Source of the DNA: Cololabis saira
Taxonomy: Eukaryota > Chordata > Actinopteri > Beloniformes > Belonidae
Length of the DNA: 64,000 bases
Direction: 5' to 3'
Assembly (NCBI RefSeq): GCF_033807715.1
Contig: NC_084600.1
Span: 46,025,824 to 46,089,823, forward strand
Shown: one piece after another, positions 13,490-25,666 of the stretch
Layout: each line of letters opens with the position of its first letter
Position numbering within the stretch: the stretch's first letter is position 1
Notes under the pieces: generated by a model
Databases searched by the model: none
Seen by the model: only the letters and a program-made list of their open reading frames with translations
What the model was told of the DNA's origin: nothing
Translations under genes and position numbers: made by a program

Positions 13490-13690
13490 GAAGCCAGAGA
13501 AGATCCACATTACCCGTTGGTAGGTGTACAGGTGTGAAATAAAGCCAGAGAAGATCCACATTACCTGTTGGTAGATGTACAGGTGTGAAATAAATCCAGA
13601 GAAGATCCACATTACCTGTTGGTAGATGTACAGGTGTGAAATAAAGCCAGAGAATATCCACATTACCTGTTGGTAGGTGTACAGGTCACT
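13490..13690. repeat. 51-bp minisatellite, 4 units
   Basis: GATCCACATTACCTGTTGGT then AGATGTACAGGTGTGAAATA recurs four times at about 51 bp. The minus-strand frame across it (YQQVMWIFSGFISHL) is an artefact of the period being divisible by three. Confidence 0.9.
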
Positions 13691-13809
13691 CAGACGTCCA
13701 GCACGTCCCACTGCACATACATCCTGCAGGTCCAGCCAGGACCCACTCGGTTCCACTGCGTACTCGGACTCCTGGTCCGGCCTGCTGGATCCAGCCTCCA
13801 CCAGAGACC

Positions 13810-14095
13810 CATGACCAGCCTCCTCTCACCGGACCAGGTACCAGCAGAGACCCAGGACGAGCCTTCTCTCACTGGACCAGGTACCAGCAGAGACCCAGGA
13901 CGAGCCTCCTCTCACCGGTACCAGCAGAGACCGAGGACGAGCCTCCTCTCACTGGACCAGGTACCAGCAGAGACCCAGGACGAGCCTCCTCTCACCGGAC
14001 CAGGTACCAGCAGAGACCCAGGACGAGCCTCCTCTCACCGGTACCAGCAGAGACCGAGGACGAGCCTCCTCTCACCGGACCAGGTACCAGCACGT
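13810..14095. repeat. 43/36-bp minisatellite with two-step higher-order repeat
   Basis: GGTACCAGCAGAGACCCAGG then ACGAGCCTCCTCTCACCGG. Full 43-bp units (with GACCAG) alternate with shorter units that lack GACCAG. The order long-long-short is repeated, so a block of units was duplicated as a whole. Confidence 0.85.
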
Positions 14096-15164
14096 CCCGC
14101 TGCACTAAACCCTCCAGCCTGGAGGGACTTGGGATTTCCCATCATCACCTCCAGACACGCTCAAAAATAATGTCCACTTTGCTTGAGATGGTTGTCGACA
14201 ATTTCCAAAAAAAAGTTGTTCAGTAAGTTCAAATCAAAATACCTTAGTTCTCTGAAAAATTCACTTTATTTCCAATAGAAAACAACTTGTGTGTGAAATA
14301 CGTTTTTTTTAGAGGACACAGCTGTTTTGGTGAGTGCAAAACCTTTTTTTCCACATTTAATGTTTATTTTGTTCATATCAAATCCATAATTCCGAACTAG
14401 TGCTTAAGTGTTTCTAACTTCTCCTCAGTCCTGGTGTGATGAATACTGCATAATGAAAGGTAATTATTGACTAAGTTGGACATCACTGAAGGCCTGAGTG
14501 TGAAATACACCCCCCGCCACTGGGTGTTTTACTTTGAAAGTTACAGTTAAGAATACCAACAGCCTTAACATGCATTTATTTCCATTCACTTGTGATGTTT
14601 TGTGTGGACCCCAGGAGGAATCGGTGAGGTATGTCAGTACCAGCTAATGGTGATCCTGATAACAATTAAATAAATCTGTGGCTGCATGACTGAGAAGAGG
14701 GCTCACTCCCGTCATTTTATTTTAAATGCATCCGGCACCGGTGGTGCTGATGCAGGAGTGAGACCTCTTCACATGAATCCACCTATCATTACCTGGAAAC
14801 TCATCCTAACATCTGATTGGTCCGCTGCACCTGTCCCCGTCCCCCATCCTAGCATCACTCTGAACTCCTGGTCGAGGTGAGCAGACCTACTTTATTCTTT
14901 TCTTTCTGTTTCATCCAACTGTCATCTGAAAATGGTTTGGTATAAACGTACCGTTGGTTTCTGAGGTTTCATCGACTTTTGGTGATTTTAATCGGCAAAA
15001 TTAAACAAAGCAGTCAATGTTTAGTCCACCACTTGAAACAGCCTAACTTAAGTTTTTTGTTTATTTCATGATTTTTCCCTCTTATTCATCCCTGCTGCTC
15101 CTGTCACCAGTACTTTTGTGCTGATGATGTCGTCAGTACTTTTGTACTGCTCCCGTCATCACCT

Positions 15165-17906
15165 GGGCCTCATGTACAAAGAGTGCGTGGATTTCAACGT
15201 GAATCCGTGCGTGGAATTGTGTACGCAAAAAGAAATTCAGATGTTCAAAACTGGGCGTTTGCCCAAATCCATGTACAGTTTCATTAAATATCACAATCAA
15301 CGTGGAATTGAGCGACATGCGAGAGCACAACACTCCACCCGTCTCCGCCCTCAAGTAGAAATATTTGAATATGATAATGGGGATAAATATCCAGTAAAAA
15401 CCACTCAGCCTGACAAGGAACTTGGAAGAACAAGTAAAACAAACTTATAAAGAAACATCAGTCGACTCTCCTGCCAGAAGTTGAGGCTGGAAAATGTATT
15501 TGGCGCCTTTTCTTCTGATTTAAGCTGTAAGAGAAAATGGTAACGTGCTGAAGTTGTGTTGGCTGCATTGCATTATGGGTATCATTATGGGAGTTCTTTG
15601 CTTTGTGTTGTGTTCCATGAAGAGTTGTGGGTTATGTTTGTACTGTGCATCATTACACACCGGTCCAGGTCTCGGCCTCCGTCACCGGGAGGAAAGACCC
15701 ATTTAGGTTTTGGCCTCCGTCACCGGGAGGAGAGACCCATTTTTCTCGGCCTCAGTCACCGGTCTCGGTGTCCGTCACCGGGAGGAGAGACCCATTGTGG
15801 TCTCGGCCTCCGTCACTGGGAGGAGAGACCGGTTTAGGTCTTGGCCTCCGTCACCGGTCCAGGCCTCGGCCTCCGTCACCGGGAGGGAAAAACCCGTTTA
15901 GGTCTCGGCCTCCGTCACCGGGAGGGAAAAACCCGTCCAGGTCTCGGCCTCCGTCACCGGGAGGAGAGACCCGTTCTGGTTTCTGCCTCCGTCACCGGGA
16001 GGAGAGACCGGTCCAGGTCTCGGCCTCCGTCACCGGGAGGAGAGACCCGTTGTGGTTTCGGCCTCCGTCACCGGGAGGGAAAAACCCGTTTAGGTCTCGG
16101 CCTCCGTCACCGGGAGGGAAAAACCCGTTTAGGTCTCGGCCTCCGTCACCGGGAGGGAAAAACCCGTTTAGGTCTCGGCCTCCGTCACTGGGAGGGAAAA
16201 ACCCGTTTAGGTCTTGGCCTCCGTCACCGGGAGGGAAAAACCCGTTTAGGTCTTGGCCTCCGTCACCGGGAGGGAAAAACCCGTTTAGGTCTCGGCCTCC
16301 GTCTCCGGGAGGAGAGACCCGTTTAGGTCTCGGCCTCCGTCACCGGGAGGAGAGACCCGTTTAGGTCTCGGCCTCCGTCACCGGGAGGAGAGACCCGTTT
16401 AGGTCTCGGCCTCCGTCACCGGGAGGAGAGACCCGTTGTGGTTTCGGCCTCCGTCACTGGGAGGAAAAACCCGTCCAGGTCTCGGCCTCCGTCACCGGGA
16501 GGGAAAGACCCGTTTAGGTCTCGGCCTCCGTCACCGGGAGAAGAGACCCGTTGTGGTTTCGGCCTCCGTCACCGGGAGGAGAGACCGGTCCAGGTCTCGG
16601 CCTCCGTCACCGGGAGGAGAGACTCGTTTAGGTCTTGGCCTCCGTCACTGGGAGGAAAAAACCCGACCAGGTCTCGGCCTCCGTCACCGGGAGGACAGAC
16701 CCGTTGTGGTTTCGGCCTCCGTCACCGGGAGGAGAGACCGGTCCGGGTCTCGGCCTCCGTCACCGGGAGGAAAAACCTATTTAGTCTCAGCCTCCATCAA
16801 CGGGAGGAGAGACCTGTCCAGGTCTCGGCCTCCGTCACTGGGAGGAAAAACCCGTCCAGGTCTCGGCCTCCGTCACCGGGAGGAGAGACCGGTCCAGGTC
16901 TCGGCCTCCGTCACCGGGAGGAGAGACCCGTTTAGGTCTCGGCCTCCGTCACCGGGAGGAGAGACCGGTCCAGGTCTCGGCCTCCGTCACTGGGAGGAAA
17001 AACCCGTCCAGGTCTCGGCCTCCGTCACCGGGAGGAGAGACCGGTCCAGGTCTCGGCCTCCGTCACCGGGAGGAGAGACCGGTCCAGGTCTTGGCCTCCG
17101 TCACCGGGAGGAGAGACCGGTCCAGGTCTTGGCCTCCGTCACCGGGGGGAGAGACCGGTCCAGGTCTTGGCCTCCGTCACCGGGGGGAGAGACCCGTTTA
17201 GTCTCGGCCTCCGTCACCGGGGGGAGAGACCCGTTTAGTCTCGGCCTCCGTCACCGGGGGGAGAGACCCGTTTAGTCTCGGCCTCCGTCACCGGGGGGAG
17301 AGACCCGTTGTGGTTTCGGCCTCTGTCACCGGGAAGAAAAACCTGTTTAGTCTCGGCCTCTGTCACCGGGAGGAGAGACTGGTCCATGTCTCGGCCTCCG
17401 TCACCGGGAGGAGAGACCCGTTGTGGTTTCGGCCTCCGTTACCGGGAGGAGAGACCGGTCCAGGTCCTTTTCTTTTTTTGTATAATTTAACAAATAAAAA
17501 AAAAAATGCTTCATACAATGATGAGAACTTGCTCATAGGCTTCTGGCCTGTTATTGCAGGTATATCTGAGTGTTAAAAGAGGGGGGAAAAAGACAGGTCC
17601 CACGGTGGTGATTGACAGGTTCCTACCTTCATATGTTCCTGTGGTTGATTGTGAGATTGCTGCAGTTCCACTCATGTGGAACATATCTGGTGATGTAGGC
17701 ACTGTCGTGTCGTGAACTTATTTATGACGTCATGTTTCCTCATATTCTGGACTTCACTGCATCACCAGTGGGCATCGCGAACGCCAGCCTTGATGTGTGA
17801 ACGGCCGCAACTTTTCACGTTCAAGTTATTTTTTAAACATCCGACCGTGAGCGTAGAAAGTGGCGTAAGCACGTTTAGTGTGCCGCACTCTTTGTACATG
17901 ATGCCC
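15165..17906. mobile_element. Non-autonomous Harbinger-like DNA transposon with internal minisatellite, arm 1
   Basis: The terminal inverted repeats are GGGCCTCATGTACAAAGAG...GCG on the left and the complement GGGCATCATGTACAAAGAG on the right. The left subterminal block is 15165-15450 and the right one 17580-17906; between them lies the 38-bp minisatellite. No transposase is encoded. The superfamily call rests on the TIR type only, and the 3-bp target duplication is not clear. The right flank (GTGTAGAAAAATCCC) is identical in arm 2, so the insertion predates the duplication. Confidence 0.7.
15660..17467. repeat. 38-bp hairpin-forming minisatellite, about 47 units
   Basis: The unit is GGTCTCGGCCTCCGTCACCG followed by GGAGGAGAGACCCGTTTA. 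Within it GGTCTC pairs with GAGACC and CCTCC with GGAGG, so each unit can fold into a hairpin. Several unit types (GGAAAAACC, TTGTGGTTTC, GGTCCA) occur in runs, showing block duplication. The long GLGLRHREERPV frames are artefacts. Confidence 0.93.
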
Positions 17907-18237
17907 CTGGTGTAGAAAAATCCCTCTAGAAAAGTGCAGACAATTGTACATAACTTACACTTCATGTACACGTGGTTACATTCACAAATGTATGGCTATA
18001 TGTAAACGACAAAAATCTGAAACTACACAAAATGATTGCATTATTACTACTGGAATGAAAATGAGTCATTGTGTACGGACATCACGAATTCACAACAAAC
18101 TTAAATCGTCATGTAAGCTGTAAAAGCATAACTTTTTATAGTGGAGGATTTTGTCAAATTGGAATCTCTACTTAGCAAAATGTTCCAAGTAATTGGCTTT
18201 TCAAAATTAACTATTTATATCGTGCATCCTTTTACAG

Positions 18238-18718
18238 CTTGACACTGATATTTGGTTTCCAGAGTTTATGCTGCAAACTTTGATCGAGAGACCCAACCCT
18301 GAGGATTTATATTCATCTTTTCACCACATTGACAGGTAACATCACCTCACTGCCTTCATTCATTCTTTAACACTAACACACCACTGACAACTTTGATTCA
18401 GCAGAAAGGTAGGTCACATTTCTGGCTGTTTCTGCCTTTTCGTGGTCTCTTTTTTCCAGCAAGCTGGGACCTGTCAGGATGCCTCGTAAGGGACGGTGGG
18501 CTGAGGCTGCCAAGAGGAAGGTGGATGTTGACACTCAGCTGGTACCTACTCAGTGGAATGTATCAAGGTAGAAAAAATATCTGTAGATATTACTTTCAGT
18601 TTTAGATGGTTTGTCATAGTATTATTGTGTAACCTGCTTGTCTTTTCAGTCACCTGTGACAGACTCCTCCGCCCAGACGCCCACCACCCCACCTGTGCTG
18701 GAGGATAAATCATGCTGA
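18238..18718 (+). CDS. Three terminal exons of an unrecognised gene or TE protein (MPRKGR...)
   Basis: Exon A is 18238-18335, exon B 18460-18541 and exon C 18650-18718 (stop TGA 18716). Acceptors are TTTTACAG, TTTTTTCCAG and TCTTTTCAG; donors are GACAG|GTAACA and CAGCTG|GTACCT. The introns are 124 and 108 bp. The phases join correctly: A ends ...SSFHHID + AG, B begins C then KLGPVRMPRKGRWAEAAKRK, and C reads SPVTDSSAQTPTTPPVLEDK to the stop. The basic MPRKGR-AEAAKRK stretch looks like a nuclear or DNA-binding segment. Upstream exons were not identified. The other arm carries the same exons with lesions. It could be a transposon-encoded protein; I do not recognise it. Confidence 0.4.
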
Positions 18719-18883
18719 ACAATGTTCATAAAGTTTCACATTTGCAGTGATGGTTCAATGTTTGACCTTTTATGTAACTGACCTGGCAGGTATGTGGGCA
18801 CTGGACCAGAACTTTCTTGATTCACAAGTAGGAGTAATGAGAAGGGATTGGACACCACAATGAGTAAAAAGAACATGCAGGTA

Positions 18884-18920
<37 letters not shown>

Positions 18921-19400
18921 CCTTTTTAAGAAAATCCACTGTATTAAACACAGAAAATAGCTTGTCTGCATTCAGTTTTGTTATCTTAACATGTCTTTTA
19001 AACTGGGTGCACCCTAAATAAAATGTCTTCCCCAAAAATAAAGAAACTTCAATGGTCCTTGGAAGTCCTTGGCCAATGTCCTACCACACTGTAAGGATGG
19101 TAGCTGAAGAATGGAAAGGCCCCTCCTCAATCCAGACCCTCACATGGGTGGCTCGCCATCCCCCTCGTCAGGGAAAGAATCGACTCCAAATCCAGAATCC
19201 CAGGGAATCTAAAAAACCCAGCCTGTATAACATAATATACCAATATAGTGCCAAGTTTCTCTGTTCGTGCTTGTGGAGTTCTTTGAATATTTTGTCTTAT
19301 GATCCAATGTGAACCCAGTTTGTTCTTCATCTATTAAATCTCCTACAAAGGTATTTATTATTTTGGAGATGATGTATACAATTTTTGTAATATATATTTA
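18719..19400. other. Unannotated stretch after the exon remnant
   Basis: It contains a poly-T tract at 18889-18920. Part (to about 19100) is shared with arm 2. No gene is visible. Confidence 0.5.
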
Positions 19401-21809
19401 TTGAGATAGGCCTAGACCTTTAACATATTTCCATATCTTTGCCTGGTTTTGGTATGATTAAAATAATTGCTTCTGCCCACGTTGGTGGAATCAGATTTTC
19501 TGCAAGAGGCCTGAAGTACCGGTAACACCTTGTACCATTCCGCAGGATAGCCATTGCTCCCTGGAGATTTATTATTTTTCAATGATTTTATTGCTTTGAT
19601 AATCTCCTTCCTTGTAATTTCTGCCGTCAGTCTTTCATTTTGCGAAACGTCAATTGATGATAAATCTTTGATTTAAAAAAAAAACTACTACTACTACTTC
19701 CTCATTTGCAGCAAGTGGTTGTGTATGAATTTTCATAGAACTTCTGAAATATTTTCTCTATACAATCTGGTTCATGTATTATCTGATGGGTATGTGGATC
19801 CCTAATTTTCTGTATGGTACTTATTACTTGCTGTTTTTGTTTACGTGTTGTTGCTCTGGAGCCAATGTCATGGTAATTTTGTTTCAAATGTTTCTGGTCT
19901 GCTGATCTGAAGGCAAGTGGAATGTGCTGGTTCTTTCTCCTCTTGGTCAGATAAAATCTTGAATTTGATGGCAGTCTGGGGTTTGTAAGAGGCCTGATTG
20001 GCAAAGCTCGGGGCAGCAGCTTGGATACCACTTTGTATGGGGGGGCTGAATTTCCACAGGATCTTCACTGATCTCAAGTGGGGTCTCTGTACGGTGTCGT
20101 TTATTCATCCAATAATATCTCTTATCTTAATTTTTGTGTCCTTAATTTGTTCATATACTATTTGTTTGTCCTCTGGTATTGTTGCTCTAATTCTCTCAGT
20201 ATTGCAGAGTGGTTCAGATATGCTTATGTTTTTAAATAGTCTGATCTTGGCTATTACCTTTCTTCAAACAGCTTTCAAGGCGTCCCAAGAGGATGGAGAC
20301 TCCTCCATGTCTATCATTTCTTATGAGGATATCTTTACAAATTTTGATATGTTTTATTTTCCTTGGTATGATTGAAATAATGGCTTCTGCCCACATTGGT
20401 GGCATATGATTTCTTTTCTTTAAGATGCCTGAAGTACGGGTAACAACTCTTAAACACCTTGTACCATTCCGCAGGATAGCCATTGCTCCCTGGAGATTTA
20501 TTATTTTTCAATTAATTTATTGTTTTGATCTCCTCCCTTGTAATTTCTGCTGTCAGTCTTTCGTTTTGCGATACACCAATTGATGGTAAATCTAATTGAT
20601 TTAAAAAAAGTTCTAACTACTTATTTGGTGTGTGTACATTTTCATAGAATTTCTGAAATATTTTCTCTATACCATCCGGTTCACATATCTCATTACTATG
20701 TGGATCCCTAATTTTCTGCATGGTACTTATTACTTGCTGTTTTCGTATATGTTTTGCTAAGTTTTTTTGCTCTGGGGCCCATCTCATAGTAATTTTGTTT
20801 CAAATGTTTCTGGCGTGCCGAGTTGATCTGAAGGCAAGTGGACGTGCTGGTTCTTTCTCCTCTTGACCAGAGAGAATCTTGACTTTGATGGCAGTCTGGG
20901 GTTTGTAAGAGGCCTGATTGGCAAAGCTCGGGGCAGCAGGTTGGATACCACTTTGTGTATGGGGTGGCTGAATTTCCACAGGATCTTCACTGATCTCAAG
21001 TGGGGTCTCTGTACGGTGTCTTTTTATTCATCCAATAATATCTCATTCATTTGTGTGTCCTTAATTTGTTCATATACTATTTGTTTGTCCTCTGGTATTG
21101 TTGCTCTAATTCTTGCAATATTTCAGAGTGGTTCAGATATGCTTATGTTTTTAAATAGTGTGATCTTAGCCATTACCTTTCCTCGAACAGCTTTCAAGAC
21201 ATCCCATACAATATGCAGATCAACTTCTCCATTATTCTCATGTATTGCCCGATCTCTTTTTAATTCTTCCACAAAACCTTTATATTGAGTATCCCCACAT
21301 TTAGTCTACAGATTGTCTGTCTTGTTTTTCCTGGCATTCAGATGTATTTTTAAAAACTAGGTATTATGATCTCATATCCATCCCTCCAATCTTACAATCG
21401 ATCACTATCTTTCCCCCATATGTTAAAAGTCTATTCTAGAGTCAATTTGCCATATACTGTGTAGTCCTTCTCAAGAGGGTGGAGACTCCTCCATATGTCT
21501 ATCATTCCCATTTCTTCTAAGGATATCTTTACACATTTTGATTTTTTTTTTTCCCTTGATTTGAAATAATGGCTTCTGCCCACATTGGTTGTATCTGATT
21601 TTACTTTAAGAGGCCTGAAGTACCGTAACAACTCTTCCTTAAACACCTTGTATCATTCCGCAGGACAGCCATTGCTCCCTGGAGATTTATCATTTTTCAA
21701 TGAATTTATTGCTTTGATAATTGCCTCCTTTTGTAATTTCTGCTGTCAGCCTTTCATTTTGCGATACACCAATTGATGGTAAATGTAATTGATTTAAAGA
21801 AGTTCTCAC

Positions 21810-21847
<38 letters not shown>

Positions 21848-24260
21848 CTTCATGTAACTTCTGAAATATTTTCTCTATACCATCCGGTTCACATATTACC
21901 TCACTGCTGTGGATTCCAGATTTTCTGTATGGTACTTATTACTTGCGGTTTTCGTGTACATTTTGTTGCTCTGGAATGTCCTGGTTCTTTCTCCTCTTGG
22001 CCAGAGAAAATCTTGACTTCGATGTCAGTCTGGGGTTTGTAAGAGGCCTGACTGGCAAAGCTCGGGGCAGCAGCTTGGATACCACTTTGTGTATGGGGTG
22101 ACTGAATTTCCACAGGATCTTCACTGATCTCAAGTGGGGTCTCTGTACGGTGTCTTTTTATTCATCCAATAATATCTCATTCATTTGTGTGTCCTTAATT
22201 TGTTCATATACTATTTGTTGTCCTCTGGTATTGTTGCTCTAATTCTCTCAGTATTGCAGAGTGGTTCAGATATGCTTATGTTTTTAAATAGTGTGATCTT
22301 GGCTATTACCTTTCCTCGAACAGCTTTCAAGGCGTCCCATACAATATGCAGATCAACTTCTCCATTATTTTCTTTTGTATTGCCCAATCTCCTTTTTAAT
22401 TATTCTACAAAACCTTTTATTAGGTCTCCCGATTGTCTGTCTTTTTCCTGGCATTCAGACGTATTTTTAAAAACAAGGTTTTATGATCTGATATATCCAG
22501 CCCATCCAATATTCCACTCAGTCACTCTGTCTATCCCCCATATATAAAAAGTCTATTCTAGAGTCACTTTGCTGTATACTGTGTAGTCCTCAAGAGGGTG
22601 GAGAGTCCTCCATATGTATCATTCCCATTCTTTCTAAGGATATCTTTACAAATTTTTATAAGTTTTATTTCCCTTGGCATGATTGAAATAATGGCTTCTG
22701 CCCACATTGGTGGCATCTGATTTTTCTTTAAGAGGCCTGACGTACCGTAACAACTCTTCCATAAACAACTTGTACCATTCTGCAGGATAGCCATTGCTCC
22801 CTGGAGATTTATTGCTTTGATAATGTCCTCCATTGTAATTTCTGCTGTCAGTCTTTCATTTTGCAATACATCAATTGATGGTGAATCTAATTAATTTTAA
22901 AGAAGTTCTCACTACTTGTGTGTGTAAATTTTCATAGAACTTCTGAAATATTTTCTCTATACCATCCGGTTCATGTATTATCTCGTTGCTATGTGGATCC
23001 CTAATTTTCTGTATGGTACTTATTACTTGCTGTTTTGTTGCTCTGGGGCCAATCTCATAGTAATTTTGTTTCAAATATTTCTGGTGTGCTGAGTTGATCT
23101 GAAGGCAAGTGGAATGTGCTGGTTCTTTCTCCTCTTGGTCAGAAAGTCTTGACTGTCGTCTTGAGTCCTCCATATGTCTTTCATTCCCATTTCTTCTAAG
23201 GATATCTTTACAAATTTTGATATGTTTTATTTTCCTTGGTATGATTGAAATAAGGGCTTCTGCCCACATTGGTGGTATCTGATTTTTCTTTAAGAGGCCT
23301 AAAGTACCGGTAACAACTCTTCCTTAACACCTTGTACCATTCCGCATGATAACCATTGCTCCCTCGAGGTTTATTACTTTTTAATGAATTTATTGCTTTG
23401 ATCTCCTCACTTGTAATTTCTGCTGTCAGTCTTTCATTTTGTGATACACCAATTGATTGTGTGTGTGCGCATTCATAGAACTTCTGAAATATTTTCTTTA
23501 TACCATCCGGTTCATGAATTATCTCATTGCTATGTGGATCTCTAATTTTCTGTATGGTACTTATTACTTGCTGTTTTCGTATATATTTTGTTGCTCGGGG
23601 GCCAATCTCATGCATTCTGCTTTAAATGTTTCTGGTGTGCTGATTTGATCTGAAGGCAAGTGGAACGTGCTGGTTCTTTCTCCTATTGGCAAAGCTTGGG
23701 GCAGCAGCTTGGATACCACTTTGTGTATGGGGGGGCTGAATTTTCACAGAATCTTCACTGATCTCAAGTGGGGTCTCTGTACGGTGTCTTTTATTCATCC
23801 AATAATATCTCTTATCTTTTTGTGTCCTTAATTTGTTTATATATTTGTCCTCTGGTATTGCTCTAATTCTCGCAGAGTTGTTCAGATATACTTATGTTTT
23901 TAAATAGTGGGATCTTGGCTATTACCTTTCCTCGAACAGCTTTCAAGGCGTCCATACAATATGCAGATCAACTTCTCCATTGTTGTTCTTATATATTGCC
24001 CGATCTCTTTAATTCTTCTACAAAACCTTTGAGTATCCCCACATTTAGTCTCCCGATTGTCTGTTTTTTTTCCTGGCATTCAGAAGTATTTTTTCCAATC
24101 TTATTCTGTATCTATCTATCTATCTATAATGGTCTATTCTGGAGCGTACTTTGTGTTGCCGAATGTGTGTAGTCCTTCTCAAGAGGGTGGAGACGCCTCC
24201 ATATGTCTGTCATTCCCATTTCTTCTAAGGATATCTTTACAAATTTTGATATGTTTTATT
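19400..24260 (-). mobile_element. Cluster of truncated L1-type LINE fragments
   Basis: On the minus strand repeated pieces of an L1-type ORF2 are visible around the start of the RT domain: STIQKIRDPHSNEIIHEPDG, then EKIFQKFYEN, then AEITSEEIKAINSLKSNKPR with GSNGYHAEWYK, then MPPMWAEAIISIIPRK. This order matches the pre-RT/RT-finger part of L1 ORF2 (usual motif SPGSDGF-AEWYK). At least five diverged copies lie head to tail (shared anchor GGCAAAGCTCGGGGCAGCAG at about 20000, 20921, 22054 and 23689), each with stops and frameshifts. None includes the catalytic YxDD region. A (GT)n tract lies at about 21815-21842. All copies are dead. Confidence 0.82.
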
Positions 24261-24499
24261 TTCCTTAAGCTGGTTGTATCCATTTTATCATTTATTTTGT
24301 TAATATCAAATCCATAATAACAAACTAAAATGACCAATATACTGAAAATTGAACTATTTTGGCCTTCTGCAGTGTAAGTTAATCTGGCGCATTGGCGCAG
24401 CAGTGTGGTCGTACTGAAGGCAACAGGTCACAGGTTTTTTTTTTTCTTTTTTTTTTTTTTTTTAAATTCACCAGATAATAGAACCTTTTGTACACAACT
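24261..24499. other. Unannotated spacer
   Basis: AT-rich, with a pyrimidine tract at 24437-24463. Nothing else was recognised. Confidence 0.5.
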
Positions 24500-25666
24500 G
24501 TGATGATGCAATGCCTAGTAGTGCTTAAGTGTGTTTCTAACTTCTCTCCAGCCCTGGTGTGATGAATGCTGCATCATGAAAGGTATTTATTGACTGAGTT
24601 GGACATCACTGAAGGCCTGAGTGTGAAATACACTGCCCGCTACTGGGTGTTTTACTTTGAAAGTTACAGTTAAGAATACCAACAGCCTTAACATGCATTT
24701 ATTTCCATTCACTTGTGATGTTTTGTGTGGACCCCAGGAGGAATTGGTGAGGTATGTCAGTACCAGATAATGGTGATCCTGATAACAATTATTAAATCTG
24801 TGGCTGCATGACTGAGAAGAGGGCTCACTCCCGTCATTTTATTTTAAATGCATCCGGCACCGGTGGTGTTGATGCAGGAGTGAGACTTCATCACATGAAT
24901 CCACCAATCATTACCTGGAAACTCATCCTGACATCTGATTGGTCCGCTGCACCTGTCCCTGTCCCCCATCCTAGCATCACTCTGAACTCCCGGTCGAGGT
25001 GAGCAGACCTACTTTATTCTGTTAAGTTTATTTCTTATTGTTTTATCCTGTAAAACTGTCACCTGAAAATGGTTCGGTATAACCGTACCGTTTGGTTTCT
25101 GAGGTTTCATCAACTTTTGGTGATTTTAATCGGCTGTGTTCAACAGGAAGTAGCTAGCTTTAGCTACTTCACCTAGTGTCATATTTTATGGTTGTTTCGG
25201 TTCAAAAAACTGTCTATAACCCCAATTCCAACAGTCAGGTGGTGCTATAGGAGGTTATCTAGACTGTGTACGTTGTTGTTTTACACCATCCGCATAGTTT
25301 GAGGCTGATAGACTAAATATCTGACATATAATTATCCACAATGAACAGCTAACCCAGTTAGCACCAGTCCTAATTAATCCTGATTAATATTAATTAATTC
25401 AGAGTCGGAATGTTTGTGAAATATGTATATTAGTCAGTACCCAAACACAGATTAGATAACACTAAAAATAATTAAATTATTTATATTTTAGTATTTTGTA
25501 AATTTTTGTATGTGTATGTTTGTAAAATGTTTCTGCATTAAAATTATTTTTAAGACAATTTTTTGGCAAATGTATCAAAATTAAACAAACCAGTCAAGGT
25601 TTTAATCCACCACTTGAAACAGCCTTACTTAGGGGTTTAGTTCATGATTTTCCCTCTTACTCACCT

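Larger units (their letters stand above)
14400..19100. repeat. Segmental duplication, arm 1
   Basis: This arm matches 24500-28500 over most of its length (shared anchors at 14480/24607, 14690/24812, 15165/25667, 17920/27405, 18238/27727 and 18780/28265). Differences from arm 2: it lacks a block of about 430 bp present at about 25132-25572, it has an extra segment of about 75 bp at about 15090-15163, its internal minisatellite is about twice as long, and it has a poly-T tract at 18890-18920. The segment 14686-14880 (open in both arms, ending at a GAG|GTGAGC donor-like site) could be an old exon. Confidence 0.88.
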
